The notes: a model not told the origin generated them from the sequence alone. Shown: positions 25,301 to 39,857, numbered from the stretch's first letter. The stretch: 64,000 bases of DNA from Atherix ibis (GCA_958298945.1 OY282608.1:60674951-60738950); one strand, 5' to 3'. Made by a program: numbers and translations.

Positions 25301-28300
25301 CAAACCAACAAACCAACAAACCAACAAATCAACCAACCAACAAACCAACAAGCCAACAAACTAACAAACCAACAAACCAACAAGCCAAAAAGCCACAAAC
25401 CAACAAACCAACAAGCCAACAAACCAACAAACCGACAAACCAACAAGCCAACAAACCAACAAGCCAACAAACCAACAAACCAACAAGCCAACAAGCCAAC
25501 AAACCAACAAACCAACAAACCAACAAGCCAACAAACCAACAAACAAATAAACCAACAAACCAACAAACCAACAAGCCAACAAGCCAACAAACCAACAAAC
25601 CAACAAACCAGCAAGCCAACAAACCAACAAACCAACAAACCAACAAGCCAACAAGCCAACAAACCAACAAACCAACAAACCAGCAAACCAAAAAACTAAG
25701 TAACCAACAAGCCAACAAACCAACAAATCAACAAGCCAACAAGCCAACAAACCAACGAACCAACAAGCTAACAAACCAACAAACCAACAAAGCAAAAAAC
25801 CAACAAACCAACAAACCAACAAACCAACAAACCAACTAACCAGCAAACCAACAAGCCAACAAGCCACCAAACCAACAAACCAACAAACCAAGAAGCCAAC
25901 AAACCAACAAGCCAACAAGCCAACAAACCAACAAACCAACAAAATAAGTAACCAAAAAGCCAAAAAACTAACAAACCAACAAGCCAACAAGCCAACAAAC
26001 CAACAAACCAACAAAGCAACAAACCAACAAACCAACAAGCCAACAAGCCAACAAACCAACAAACCAACAAGCCAACAAGCCAACAAACAACAAACCAACA
26101 AGCCAAAAAACCAACAAACCAACAAGCCAACAAACCAACACACCAACAAACCAACAAACCAACAAACCAACAAACTAACAAAGCAACAAGCCAACAAACC
26201 AACAAACCAACAAACCAACAAGCCAACAAGCCAACAAACCAACAAACCAACAAACCAACAAGCCAACAAACCAACAAGCCAACAAACCAACAAACCAACA
26301 AGCCAACAAGCCAACAAACCAACAAACCAACAAACCAACAAACCAACAAGCCAACAAACCAACAAACTAACGAACCAACAAATCAGCAAACCAACAAACC
26401 AACAAACCAACAAGCCAACAAGCCAACAAACCAACAAACCAACCAACCAACAAACCAACAAACCAAGTAACCAACAAACCAACAAACCATCAAACGAACA
26501 AAGCAACAAACTAACAAACCAAGAAGCCAACATACCAACAAACCAACAAACCAACAAACCAACAAGCCAAAAAGCCAACAAACCAACAAACCAACAAACC
26601 AACAAGCAAACAAACAAACAAACCAACAAACCAACAAGCCAACAAGCCAACAAACCAACAAACCAACAAAGCAACAAACCAACAAACCAACAAACCAACA
26701 AACCAAGAAACTAACAAACCAACAAGCCAACAAACCAACAAACCAACAAGCCAACAAACCAACAAACCAACAAGCCAACAAGCCACCAAACCAACAAACC
26801 AACAAAGCAACAAGCCAACAAACCAACAAACCAACAAACCAACAAGCCAACAAGCCAACAAGCCAACAAACCAACAAACCAACAAACCAACAAGCCAACA
26901 AGACAACAAACCAACAAACCAACAAGCCAACAAGCCAACAAACAACAAACCAACAAGCCAACAAACCAACAAACCAACAAGCCAACAAACCAACACACCA
27001 ACAAACCAACAAACCAACAAACCAACAAACTAACAAAGCAACAAGCCAACAAACCAACAAACCAACAAACCAACAAGCCAACAAGCCAACAAACCAACAA
27101 ACTAACAAACCAACAAGCCAACAAACCAACAAGCCAACAAACCAACAAACCAACAAGCCAACAAGCCAACAAACCAACAATCCAACAAACCAACAAACCA
27201 ACAAGCCAACAAACCAACAAACTAACGAACCAACAAATCAGCAAACCAACAAACCAACAAACCAACAAGCCAACAAGCCAACAAACCAACAAACCAACAA
27301 ACCAACAAACCAACAAACCAAGTAACCAACAAGCCAACACACCATCAAACGAACAAAGCAACAAACTTGGCAAGAAGCCAACAAACCAACAAACCAACAA
27401 ACCAACAAACCAACAAACCAACAAGCCAACAAGCCAACAAACCAACAAACCAACAAACCAACAAGCAAACAAACCAACAAACCAACAAACCAACAAGCCA
27501 ACAAGCCAACAAACCAACAAACCAACAAAGCAACAAACCATCAAACCAACAAACCAACAAACCAAGAAACTAACAAACCTACAAGCCAACAAACCAACAA
27601 ACCAACAAGCCAACAAACCAACAAACCAACAAACCAACAAACCAACAAACCAAAAAACCAACAAACCAACAAACCAACAAACCAACAAGCCAACAAGCCA
27701 ACAAACCAACAAACTAACAAACCAACAAACGAACTAACCAACAAACCAACAAGCCAACAAGCCAACAAACCAACAAACCAAGTAACCAAAAAGCCAACAA
27801 ACTAACAAACAGACAAACCAACAAGCCAACAAACCAACAAACCAACAAAGCAACAAGCCAACAAGCCAACAAACCAACAAACCAACAAGCCAACATACCA
27901 AGTAACCAAAAAGCCAACAAACTAACAAACCAACAAGCCAACAAACCGACAAGCCAACAAGCCAACAAACCAACAAACCAACAAACCAACAAACCAACAA
28001 ACCAACAAACCAACAAACAAAAAAACCAACAAACCAACAAGCCAACAAGCCAACAAACCAACAAACCAACAAGCCAACAAGACAACAAACCAACAAACCA
28101 ACAAGCCAACAAGCCAACAAACCGACAAACCAACAAGCCAACAAACCAACAAACAAATAAACCAACAAACCAACAAACCAACAACCCAACAAGCCAACAA
28201 ACCAACAAACAAACAAACCAACAAGCCAACAAACCAACAAACCAACAAACCAATAAGCCAACAAACCAACAAACCAACAAGCCAACAAACCAACAAACAA

Positions 28301-28840
28301 ATAAACCAACAAACCAACAAACCAACAAACCAACAAACCAACAAGCCAACAAACCAACAAACAAATAAACCAACAAACCAAAAAACAAACAAACCAACAA
28401 ACCAACAAGCCAACAAACCAACAAACCAACAAACCAACAAGCCAACAAGCCAACAAACCAACAAACCAACAAACCAACAAGCCAACAAACCAACAAACAA
28501 ATAAACCAACAAACCAACAAACCAACAAACCGACAAACCAACAAACCAAAAAACCAACAAACCAACAAACCAACAAACCAACAAACCAACAAACCAACAA
28601 ACAAATAAACCAACAAACCAAAAAACAAACAAACCAACAAACCAACAAGCCAACAAACCAACAAACCAACAAACCAACAAGCCAACAAGCCAACAAACCA
28701 ACAAACCAACAAACCAACAAGCCAACAAACCAACAAACAAATAAACTAACAAACCAAAAAACAAACAAACCAACAAACCAACAAGCCAACAAACCAACAA
28801 ACCAACAAGCCAACAAGCCAACAAACCAACAAACAAATAA
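22322..28840. repeat. 6.5-kb tandem duplication, left copy (6519 bp)
   Basis: The offset to the right copy is 6519 at the left edge (22322 to 28841; CAATACC insertion 22498 to 29017) and 6527 from about 23.2 kb on, because the right copy has one extra octamer near 29700. Dozens of markers correspond one to one, including ACCATAAACC near 24098, CCAACAGCC near 25098, AACAACAAACC near 26090, two CCATCAAACGAAC units (26487 and 27342) and the hairpin at 27367. I noticed only a few single-base differences, for example ACCAAAAAGCC near 26573 against ACCAACAAGCC near 33100, and AAGCCAACACACC near 27330 against AAACCAACACACC near 33857. Confidence 0.95.
27367..27381 (+). other. Small inverted repeat TTGGC-AAGAA-GCCAA (left copy)
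   Basis: The arms are TTGGC at 27367-27371 and GCCAA at 27377-27381, with a 5-nt AAGAA spacer. At the corresponding place in other marked blocks (for example just after 304 and 2590) the sequence reads AAACTAACAAACCAAGAAGCC. Here CTAACAAACCAAG is replaced by CTTGGCAAG, and the new TTGGC is the reverse complement of the adjacent GCCAA. This looks like a template-switch mutation. Because the + strand lacks T, self-complementarity is otherwise nearly absent from the array. Confidence 0.85.
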
Positions 28841-31800
28841 ACCAACAAGCCAACAAACCAACAAACAAATAAACCAACAAACCAACAAACCAACAAGCCA
28901 ACAAGCCAACAAGCCAACAAACCAACAAACCAACAAACCAACAAACCAACAAACCAACAAACCACCAAACCAACAAGCCAACAAGCCAACAAACCAACAA
29001 ACTAACAAACCAACAATACCAACAAGCCAACAAACCAACAAACCAACAAGCCAACAAACCAACAAACCAAAAAACCAAAAACCAACAAACCAACAAACCA
29101 ACGAACCAACAAACCAACAAACCAACAAGCCAACAAGCCAACAAACCAACAAACCAAAAAGCCAACAAACCAACAAACCAAAAAACCAAAAAACCAACAA
29201 ACCAACAAACCAACGAATCAACAAACCAACAAACCAACAAGCCAACAAGCGAACAAACCAACAAACCAACAAACCAACAAGCCAACAAACCAACAAGCGA
29301 ACAAACCAACAAACCAACAAACTAAGTAACCAACAAATCAACAAACCAAGTAACCAAAAAGCCAACAAACTAACAAACCAACAAGCCAACAAGCCAACAA
29401 ACCAACAAACCAACAAAGCAACAAACCAACAAGCCAACAAGCCAACAAACCAACAAACCAACAAGCCAGCAAGCCAACAAACCAACAAACCAACAAGCCA
29501 ACAAACCAACAAACCAACAAGCCAACAAACCAACAACCCAACAAACCAGCAAACCAACAAACCAACAAACTAACAAAGCAACAAGCCAACAAACCAACAA
29601 ACCAACAAACCAACAAGCCAACAAGCCAACAAACCAACAAACCAACAAACCAACGAATCAACAAACCAACAAACCAACAAGCCAACAAGCCAACAAACCA
29701 ACAAACCAACAAACCAACAAACCAACAAGCCAACAAACCAACAAGCGAACAAACCAACAAACCAACAAACCAAGTAACCAACAAACCAACAAACCAAGTA
29801 ACCAAAAAGCCAACAAACTAACAAACCAACAAGCCAACAATCCAACAAACCAACAAACCAACAAAGCAACAAACCAACAAGCCAACAAGCCAACAAACCA
29901 ACAAACCAACAAGCCAACAAGCCAACAAACCAACAAACCAACAAGCCAACAAACCAACAAACCAACAAGCCAACAAACCAACAAACCAACAAACCAGCAA
30001 ACCAACAAACCAACAAACTAACAAAGCAACAAGCCAGCAAACCAACAAACCAACAAACCAACAAGCCAACAAGCCAACAAACCAACAAACCAACAAACCA
30101 ACAAGCCAACAAACCAACAAGCCAACAAACCAACAAACCAACAAGCCAACAAGTCAACAAACCAACAAACCAACAAACCAACAAGCCAACAAGCCAACAA
30201 ACCAACAAACCAACAAGCCAACAAGCCAACAAACCGACAAAACAACAAGCCAACAAGCCAACAAACCAACAAACCAACAAGCCAACAAACCAACAAACAA
30301 ATAAACCAACAAACCAACAAACCAACAAACCAACAAGCCAACAAACCAACAAGCCAACAAACCAACAAACAAACAAACCAACAAGCCAACAAGCCAACAA
30401 ACCAACAAACCAACAAGCCAACAAACCAACAAACCAACAAACCAACAAGCCAACAAGCCAACAAACCAACAAACCAACAAGCCAACAAGCCAACAAACCG
30501 ACAAACCAACAAGCCAACAAGCCAACAAACCAACAAACCAACAAGCCAACAAACCAACAAACAAATAAACCAACAAACCAACAAACCAACAAGCCAACAA
30601 GCCAACAAGCCAACAAACCAACAAACCATAAACCAACAAGCCAACAAGCAAACAAGCCAACAAACCAACAAACCAACAAACCAACAAGCCAACAAACCAA
30701 TAAACCAACAAACCAACAAACCAACAAACCACCAAACCAACAAGCCAACAAGCCAACAAACCAACAAACCAACAAACCAACAAGCCAACAAACCAACAAA
30801 CCAACAAACCAACAAGCCAACAAGCCATTAAACCAACAAACCAACAAGCCAACAAACCATCAAACCAACAAACCCACAAACCAACAAAGCAACAAGCCAA
30901 CCAGCCAACAAACCAACAAACCAACAAGCCAACAAGCCAACAAACCAACAAACCAACAAACCAATAAACTAAGTAACCAACAAGCCAACAAACCAACAAA
31001 CCAACAAGCCAACAAGCCAACAAACCAATAAACCAACAAGCCAACAAACCAACAAACCAACAAGCCAACAAACCAACAAAGCAACAAGCCAACAAACCAA
31101 CAAACCAACAAACCAACAAGCCAACCAACTAACAAACCAACAAGCCAACAAACCAACAAACAAATAAACCAACAAACCAACAAACCAACAAACCAACAAG
31201 CCAACAAGCCAACAAGCCAACAAACCAACAAACCAACAAACCAACAAACCAACAAACCAACAAGCCAACAAACCAACAAACAAACAAACCAACTAGCCAA
31301 CAAGCCAACAAGCCAACAAACCAACAAACCAACAAGCCAACAAACCAACAAACCAACAAACCAACAAGCCAACAAGCCAACAAACCAACAAACCAACAAG
31401 CCAACAAGCCAACAAACCGACAAACCAACAAGCCAACAAGCCAAGAAACCAACAAACCAACAAGCCAACAAACCAACAAACAAATAAACCAACAAACCAA
31501 CAAACCAACAAACCAACAAGCCAACAAACCAACAAACAAATAAACCAACAAACCAACAAACCAACAAGCCAACAAGCCAACAAGCCAACAAACCAACAAA
31601 CCAACAAACCAACAAAGCAACAAGCCAACAGCCAACAAACCAAAAAGCCAACAAGCCAACAAACCAACAAACCAACAAACCAACAAATCAACAAACTAAG
31701 TAACCAACAAGCCAACAAACCAACAAACCAACAAACCAACAAGCCAACAAACCAACAAACCAACAAACCAACAAACCAACAAGCCAACAAGCCACCAAAC

Positions 31801-34800
31801 CAACAAACCAGCAAAGCAACAAGCCAACAAACCAACAAACCAACAAACCAACAAATCAACCAACCAACAAACCAACAAGCCAACAAACTAACAAACCAAC
31901 AAACCAACAAGCCAAAAAGCCACAAACCAACAAACCAACAAGCCAACAAACCAACAAACCGACAAACCAACAAGCCAACAAACCAACAAGCCAACAAACC
32001 AACAAACCAACAAGCCAACAAGCCAACAAACCAACAAACCAACAAACCAACAAGCCAACAAACCAACAAACAAATAAACCAACAAACCAACAAACCAACA
32101 AGCCAACAAGCCAACAAACCAACAAACCAACAAACCAGCAAGCCAACAAACCAACAAACCAACAAACCAACAAGCCAACAAGCCAACAAACCAACAAACC
32201 AACAAACCAGCAAACCAAAAAACTAAGTAACCAACAAGCCAACAAACCAACAAATCAACAAGCCAACAAGCCAACAAACCAACGAACCAACAAGCTAACA
32301 AACCAACAAACCAACAAAGCAAAAAACCAACAAACCAACAAACCAACAAACCAACAAACCAACTAACCAGCAAACCAACAAGCCAACAAGCCACCAAACC
32401 AACAAACCAACAAACCAAGAAGCCAACAAACCAACAAGCCAACAAGCCAACAAACCAACAAACCAACAAAATAAGTAACCAAAAAGCCAAAAAACTAACA
32501 AACCAACAAGCCAACAAGCCAACAAACCAACAAACCAACAAAGCAACAAACCAACAAACCAACAAGCCAACAAGCCAACAAACCAACAAACCAACAAGCC
32601 AACAAGCCAACAAACAACAAACCAACAAGCCAAAAAACCAACAAACCAACAAGCCAACAAACCAACACACCAACAAACCAACAAACCAACAAACCAACAA
32701 ACTAACAAAGCAACAAGCCAACAAACCAACAAACCAACAAACCAACAAGCCAACAAGCCAACAAACCAACAAACCAACAAACCAACAAGCCAACAAACCA
32801 ACAAGCCAACAAACCAACAAACCAACAAGCCAACAAGCCAACAAACCAACAAACCAACAAACCAACAAACCAACAAGCCAACAAACCAACAAACTAACGA
32901 ACCAACAAATCAGCAAACCAACAAACCAACAAACCAACAAGCCAACAAGCCAACAAACCAACAAACCAACCAACCAACAAACCAACAAACCAAGTAACCA
33001 ACAAACCAACAAACCATCAAACGAACAAAGCAACAAACTAACAAACCAAGAAGCCAACATACCAACAAACCAACAAACCAACAAACCAACAAGCCAACAA
33101 GCCAACAAACCAACAAACCAACAAACCAACAAGCAAACAAACAAACAAACCAACAAACCAACAAGCCAACAAGCCAACAAACCAACAAACCAACAAAGCA
33201 ACAAACCAACAAACCAACAAACCAACAAACCAAGAAACTAACAAACCAACAAGCCAACAAACCAACAAACCAACAAGCCAACAAACCAACAAACCAACAA
33301 GCCAACAAGCCACCAAACCAACAAACCAACAAAGCAACAAGCCAACAAACCAACAAACCAACAAACCAACAAGCCAACAAGCCAACAAGCCAACAAACCA
33401 ACAAACCAACAAACCAACAAGCCAACAAGACAACAAACCAACAAACCAACAAGCCAACAAGCCAACAAACAACAAACCAACAAGCCAACAAACCAACAAA
33501 CCAACAAGCCAACAAACCAACACACCAACAAACCAACAAACCAACAAACCAACAAACTAACAAAGCAACAAGCCAAAAAACCAACAAACCAACAAACCAA
33601 CAAGCCAACAAGCCAACAAACCAACAAACTAACAAACCAACAAGCCAACAAACCAACAAGCCAACAAACCAACAAACCAACAAGCCAACAAGCCAACAAA
33701 CCAACAATCCAACAAACCAACAAACCAACAAGCCAACAAACCAACAAACTAACGAACCAACAAATCAGCAAACCAACAAACCAACAAACCAACAAGCCAA
33801 CAAGCCAACAAACCAACAAACCAACAAACCAACAAACCAACAAACCAAGTAACCAACAAACCAACACACCATCAAACGAACAAAGCAACAAACTTGGCAA
33901 GAAGCCAACAAACCAACAAACCAACAAACCAACAAACCAACAAACCAACAAGCCAACAAGCCAACAAACCAACAAACCAACAAACCAACAAGCAAACAAA
34001 CCAACAAACCAACAAACCAACAAGCCAACAAGCCAACAAACCAACAAACCAACAAAGCAACAAACCATCAAACCAACAAACCAACAAACCAAGAAACTAA
34101 CAAACCTACAAGCCAACAAACCAACAAACCAACAAGCCAACAAACCAACAAACCAACAAACCAACAAACCAACAAACCAAAAAACCAACAAACCAACAAA
34201 CCAACAAACCAACAAGCCAACAAGCCAACAAACCAACAAACTAACAAACCAACAAACGAACTAACCAACAAACCAACAAGCCAACAAGCCAACAAACCAA
34301 CAAACCAAGTAACCAAAAAGCCAACAAACTAACAAACAGACAAACCAACAAGCCAACAAACCAACAAACCAACAAAGCAACAAGCCAACAAGCCAACAAA
34401 CCAACAAACCAACAAGCCAACATACCAAGTAACCAAAAAGCCAACAAACTAACAAACCAACAAGCCAACAAACCGACAAGCCAACAAGCCAACAAACCAA
34501 CAAACCAACAAACCAACAAACCAACAAACCAACAAACCAACAAACAAAAAAACCAACAAACCAACAAGCCAACAAGCCAACAAACCAACAAACCAACAAG
34601 CCAACAAGACAACAAACCAACAAACCAACAAGCCAACAAGCCAACAAACCGACAAACCAACAAGCCAACAAACCAACAAACAAATAAACCAACAAACCAA
34701 CAAACCAACAACCCAACAAGCCAACAAACCAACAAACAAACAAACCAACAAGCCAACAAACCAACAAACCAACAAACCAATAAGCCAACAAACCAACAAA

Positions 34801-35367
34801 CCAACAAGCCAACAAACCAACAAACAAATAAACCAACAAACCAACAAACCAACAAACCAACAAACCAACAAGCCAACAAACCAACAAACAAATAAACCAA
34901 CAAACCAAAAAACAAACAAACCAACAAACCAACAAGCCAACAAACCAACAAACCAACAAACCAACAAGCCAACAAGCCAACAAACCAACAAACCAACAAA
35001 CCAACAAGCCAACAAACCAACAAACAAATAAACCAACAAACCAACAAACCAACAAACCGACAAACCAACAAACCAAAAAACCAACAAACCAACAAACCAA
35101 CAAACCAACAAACCAACAAACCAACAAACAAATAAACCAACAAACCAAAAAACAAACAAACCAACAAACCAACAAGCCAACAAACCAACAAACCAACAAA
35201 CCAACAAGCCAACAAGCCAACAAACCAACAAACCAACAAACCAACAAGCCAACAAACCAACAAACAAATAAACTAACAAACCAAAAAACAAACAAACCAA
35301 CAAACCAACAAGCCAACAAACCAACAAACCAACAAGCCAACAAGCCAACAAACCAACAAACAAATAA
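28841..35367. repeat. 6.5-kb tandem duplication, right copy (6527 bp)
   Basis: This is the head-to-tail partner of 22322-28840. The junction lies in a shared ACCAACAA octamer at 28841-28848: the left copy continues with G at 28849, while the right copy continues with A after 35375. A junction inside one repeat unit is the signature of unequal exchange between units. Near-identity over 6.5 kb indicates a recent event, or an assembly error that would need to be excluded. Confidence 0.95.
33894..33908 (+). other. Small inverted repeat TTGGC-AAGAA-GCCAA (right copy)
   Basis: This is the same inverted repeat as at 27367-27381, exactly 6527 bp downstream, with arms at 33894-33898 and 33904-33908. 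Its presence in both copies means the event came before the 6.5-kb duplication. Confidence 0.85.
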
Positions 35368-36560
35368 ACCAACAAACCAAAAAACAAACAAACCAACAAA
35401 CCAACAAGCCAACAAACCAACAAACCAACAAGCCAACAAGCCAACAAACCAACAAAACCAACAAACCAACAAGCCAACAAACCAACAAACCAACAAACCA
35501 ACAAACCAACAAACCAACAAGCCAACAAGCCAACAAACCAACAAACCAACAAGCCAACAAACCAACAAACAAATAAACCAACAAACCAACAAACCAACAA
35601 ACCGACAAACCAAGAAACCAAAAAACCAACAAACCAAAAAACCAACAAACCAACAAGCCAACAAACCAACAAACAAATAAACCAACAAACCAAAAAACAA
35701 ACAAACCAACAAACCAACAAGCCAACAAACCAACAAACCAACAAACCAACAAGCCAACAAGCCAACAAACCAACAAACCAACAAACCAACAAGCCAACAA
35801 ACCAACAAACAAATAAACTAACAAACCAAAAAACAAACAAACCAACAAACCAACAAGCCAACAAACCAACAAACCAACAAGCCAACAAGCCAACAAACCA
35901 ACAAACAAATAAACCAACAAACCAAAAAACAAACAAACCAACAAACCAACAAGCCAACAAACCAACAAACCAACAAGCTAACAAGCCAACAAACCAACAA
36001 AACCAACAAACCAACAAGCCAACAAACCAACAAACCAACAAACCAACAAACCAACAAACCAACAAGCCAACAAGCCAACAAACCAACAAACCAACAATCC
36101 AACAAACTAACAAACAAATAAACCAACAAACAAATAAACCAACAAACCAAAAAACAAACAAACCAACAAACCAACAAGCCAACAAACCAACAAACCAACA
36201 AGCCAACAAGCCAACAAACCAACAAACCAACAAACGAACAAACCAACAAACCAACAAGCCAACAAGCCAACAAACCAACAAACCAAAAAACCAACAAACA
36301 AAACCAACAAACCAACAAACCAACAAACCAACAAACCAACAAACCAACAAACCAACAAACCAACAAGCCAACAAACCAACAAACAAATAAACCAACAAAC
36401 CAACAAACCAACAAACCAACAAACCGACAAACCAACAAACCAAAAACCCAGCAAACCAACAAAGCAACAAGCCAACAAACCAACAAACAAATAAAGCAAC
36501 AAACCAACAAGCCAACAAACCAAAAAACCAACAACCCAACAAGCCAACAAACCAACAAAC
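34980..36560. repeat. Local amplification of the CAAATAAACC...AAAAAACAAACAAACC cassette
   Basis: CAAATAAACC followed by ACCAAAAAACAAACAAACC occurs near 34891, 35131, 35267, 35357, 35690, 35811, 35909 and 36135, and in the left 6.5-kb copy near 28364, 28604 and 28740. A 1-nt insertion, AACAAAACCAAC, appears near 35455 and again near 36000, giving a tandem pair with an offset of 545 bp (544+1). CAAAACCAAC near 36298 is a further similar slip. The segment is denser in this cassette than any other part of the window. No gene is visible. Confidence 0.75.
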
Positions 36561-36979
36561 AAATAAACTAACAAACCAACAAACCAACAAACCAACAAAC
36601 CAACAAACCAACAAACCAACAAACCAAAAAACCAACAAACCAACAAGCCAACAAGCCAACAAACCAACAAACTAACAAACCAACAAGCCAACAAACCAAC
36701 AAACCAACAAGCCAACAAGCCAAAAACCAACAAACCAACAAACCAAAAAACCAACAAACCAACATGCCAACAAACCAACAAACTAACAAACAAATAAACC
36801 AACAAACCAACAAACCAACAAACCAACAAACCAACAAACCAAAAAACCAACAAACCAACAAACCAACAAGCCAACAAACCAACAAACCAACAAGCCAACA
36901 AACCAACAAACAAATAAACCAACAAACCAACAAACCAACAAACCAACAAACCAACAAACCAAAAAACCAACAAACCAAC
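36561..36979. repeat. Satellite linker, A-rich variants
   Basis: These are octamer units with CAAATAAAC near 36560, 36787 and 36909, ACCAAAAACC 1-nt slip near 36720, and ACATGCC near 36763. No gene is visible. Confidence 0.7.
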
Positions 36980-38035
36980 AAACCAACATGCCAACAAACC
37001 AACAAACTAACAAAACAACAAGCCAACAAACCAACAAACCAACAAGCCAACAAGCCAACAAACCAACAAACCAACAAACCAAAAAACCAACAAACCAACA
37101 AACCATCAAACGAACAAAGCAACAAGCCAACAATCCAACAAACCAACAAACCAACAAGCCAACAAACCAACAAACCAACAAACCAACAAGCCAACAAACC
37201 AACAAACCAACAAACCAAAAAACCAACAAACCAACATACCAACAAGCCAACAAACCAATAAACCAACAAACCAACAAGCCAACAAACCAACCAACAAATA
37301 AACCAACAAACCAACAAACCAACAAGCCAACAAGCCCACAAACCAATAAAACAACAAGCCAACAAACCAGCAAACCAACAAACCAACAAGCCAACAAACC
37401 AACAAACAAATAAACCAACAAACCAACAAACCAACAAACCAACAAACCAACAAACCAACAAACCAAAAAACCAACAAACCAACAAGCCAACAAGCCAACA
37501 AACCAACAAACTAACAAACAAACAAGCCAACAAACCAACAAACCAACAAGCCAACAAGCCAACAAACCAACAAACCAACAAACCAAAAAACAACAAACCA
37601 ACAAACCAACAAACGAACAAACCAACAAACCAACAAACCAACAAGCCAACAAGCCAACAAACCAACAAACCAACAAGCCAACAAACCAACAAACCAATAA
37701 ACCAACAAACCAACAAACCAACAAACCAACAAACCAACAAACCAACAAGCCAACAAGCCAACAAACCAACAAACCAACAAGCCAACAAACCAACAAACAA
37801 ATAAACCAACAAACCAACAAACCAACAACCCAACAAACCAACAAACTAACAAACCAACAAGCCAACAAACCAACAAACCAACAAGCCAACAAACCAACAA
37901 ACCAACAAAACAACAAACCACCAAGCCAACAATCCAACAAACCAACAAACCAACAAGCCAACAAACCAACAAACCAACAAACCAACATGCCAACAAACCA
38001 ACAAACTAACAAACCAACAAGCCAACAAACCAACA
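36980..38035. repeat. 1-kb block, left copy of a separated pair (offset about 2.87 kb)
   Basis: ACATGCC near 36986, ACTAACAAAACAACAAGCC near 37006, CCATCAAACGAACAAAG at 37103, CCAACCAACAAATAAACC near 37287, AAGCCCACAAACCAATAAAACAAC near 37333, ACCAAAAAACAACAAACC near 37583 and ACATGCC near 37985 recur in the same order from 39858. The offset is 2878 at the left and about 2862 at the right. Differences include CAACAATCC near 37130 against CAACAAGCC, and two inserted units near 37530. Confidence 0.85.
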
Positions 38036-39857
38036 AACTAACAAACCAACAAACCAACAAACCAACAAGCCGACAAGCCAACAAACCAACAAACCAACAA
38101 GCCAACAAACCAACAAACAAATAAACCAACAAACCAACAAACCAACAAACCAACAAACCAACAAACCAACAAACCAACAAACTAACAAACCAACAAGCCA
38201 ACAAATCAACAAACCAACAAGCCAACAAACCAACAAACCAACAAACCAACAAGCCAACAAGCCAACAAGCCAACAAACCAACAAACCAACAAGCCAACAA
38301 ACCAACAAACCAACAAACCAATATGCCAACAAACCAACAAACCAACAAACCAATAAGCCAACAAACCAACAAACAAATAAACCAACAAACCAACAAACCA
38401 ACAAACCAACAAACCAACAAACCAAAAACCACCAAACCAACAAACCAACAAGACAACAAACCAACAAACCAACAAGCCAACAAGCCAACAAACCAACAAA
38501 CCAAGTAACCAAAAAGCCAACAAACTAACAAACCAACAAGCCAATAAACCAACAAACCAACAAGCTAACAAGCCAACAAACCAACAAACTAACAAACCAA
38601 CAAACCAACAAACCAACAAACCAACAAACCAACAAACCAACAAACCAATAAACCAACAAACCAACAAGCCAACAAGCCAACAAACCAACAAACCAACAAA
38701 CCAACAAGCCAACAAGCCTACAAACCAACAAACCAACAAGCCAACAAGCCAACAACCCAACAAGCCAACAAACCAACTAACCAACAAATAAACAAGCCAA
38801 CAAACCAACAAACCAACAAACCAAAAAACCAACAAACCAACAAACCAACAAGCCAACAAACCAACAAACCAACAAACCAACAAGCCAACAAACCAACAAA
38901 CCAAAAAACCAACAAACCAACAAGCCAACAAGCCAACAAACCAACAAACTAACAAACAAACAAGCCAACAAACCAACAAATTAACGAGCCAACAAGCCAA
39001 CAAACCAACAAACCAACAAACCAACAAGGCAACAAGCCAACAAGCCAACAAACCAACAAACCAACAAGCCAACAAACCAACAAACCAACAAGCCAACAAG
39101 CCAACAAACCAACAAACCAACAAACCAACAAGCCAACAAACTAACAAACCAACAAGCCAACAAACCAACAAACCAACAAACCAACAAACCAACAAGCCAA
39201 CAAGCCAACAAGCCAACAAACCAACAAACCAACAAGCCAACAAACCAACAAACCAACAAACCAACAAACCAACAAACCAACAAATCAACAAACCAACAAA
39301 CCAACAAACCAACAAACCAACAAACCAACAAGCCAACAAGCCCACAAACCAACAAACCAACAAGCCAACAAACCAACAAACAAATAAACCAACAAACCAA
39401 CAAACCAACAAACCAACAAACCAACAAACCAACAAACTTACAAACCAACAAGCCTACAAACCAACAAACCAACAAGCCAACAAACCAACAAACCAACAAA
39501 CCAACAAGCCAACAAACCAACAAACCAACAAGCCAACAAACCAACAAACCAACAAACCAACATGCCAACAAACCAACAAACCAACAAACCAACAAGCCAA
39601 CAAACCAACAAACAAATAAACCAACAAACCAACAAACCAACAAACCAACAAACCAACAAACCAACAAACCAAAAAACCAACAAACCAACAAGCCAACAAG
39701 CCAACAAACCAACAAACTAACAAACCAACAAGCCAACAAACCAACAAACCAACAAGCCAACAAGCCAACAAACCAACAAACCAACAAACCAAAAAACCAA
39801 CAAACCAACATGCCAACAAACCAATAAACCAACAAACAAATAAACCAACAAACCAAC
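38036..39857. repeat. Satellite array between the two 1-kb copies
   Basis: Markers include CAATATGCC near 38319, AAAACCACCAAACC near 38407, AAGTAACCAAAAAGCC near 38503, CAAATAAACAAGCC near 38785, AAATTAACGAGCC near 38979, AAGGCAAC near 39028, AAGCCCAC near 39339 and AACTTACAAACC near 39434. I could not align a long duplication inside it. No gene is visible. Confidence 0.7.

Noticed and set aside
27367..27381. The 5-bp inverted repeat as a rho-independent terminator
   Set aside because: The stem is only 5 bp and no T-run follows on the + strand. On the - strand no transcription unit precedes it.
27367..27573. A short + strand frame starting at a TTG within the hairpin, read as Met-Ala-Arg-Ser
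   Set aside because: The unusual first residues come only from the inverted-repeat scar; the rest is the standard repeat translation.
36764..37413. The ATGCC units (for example 36764, 36988, 39866 and 40849) as gene starts
   Set aside because: They are ACATGCC variants of ACAAGCC inside duplicated blocks, with nothing upstream except more array.
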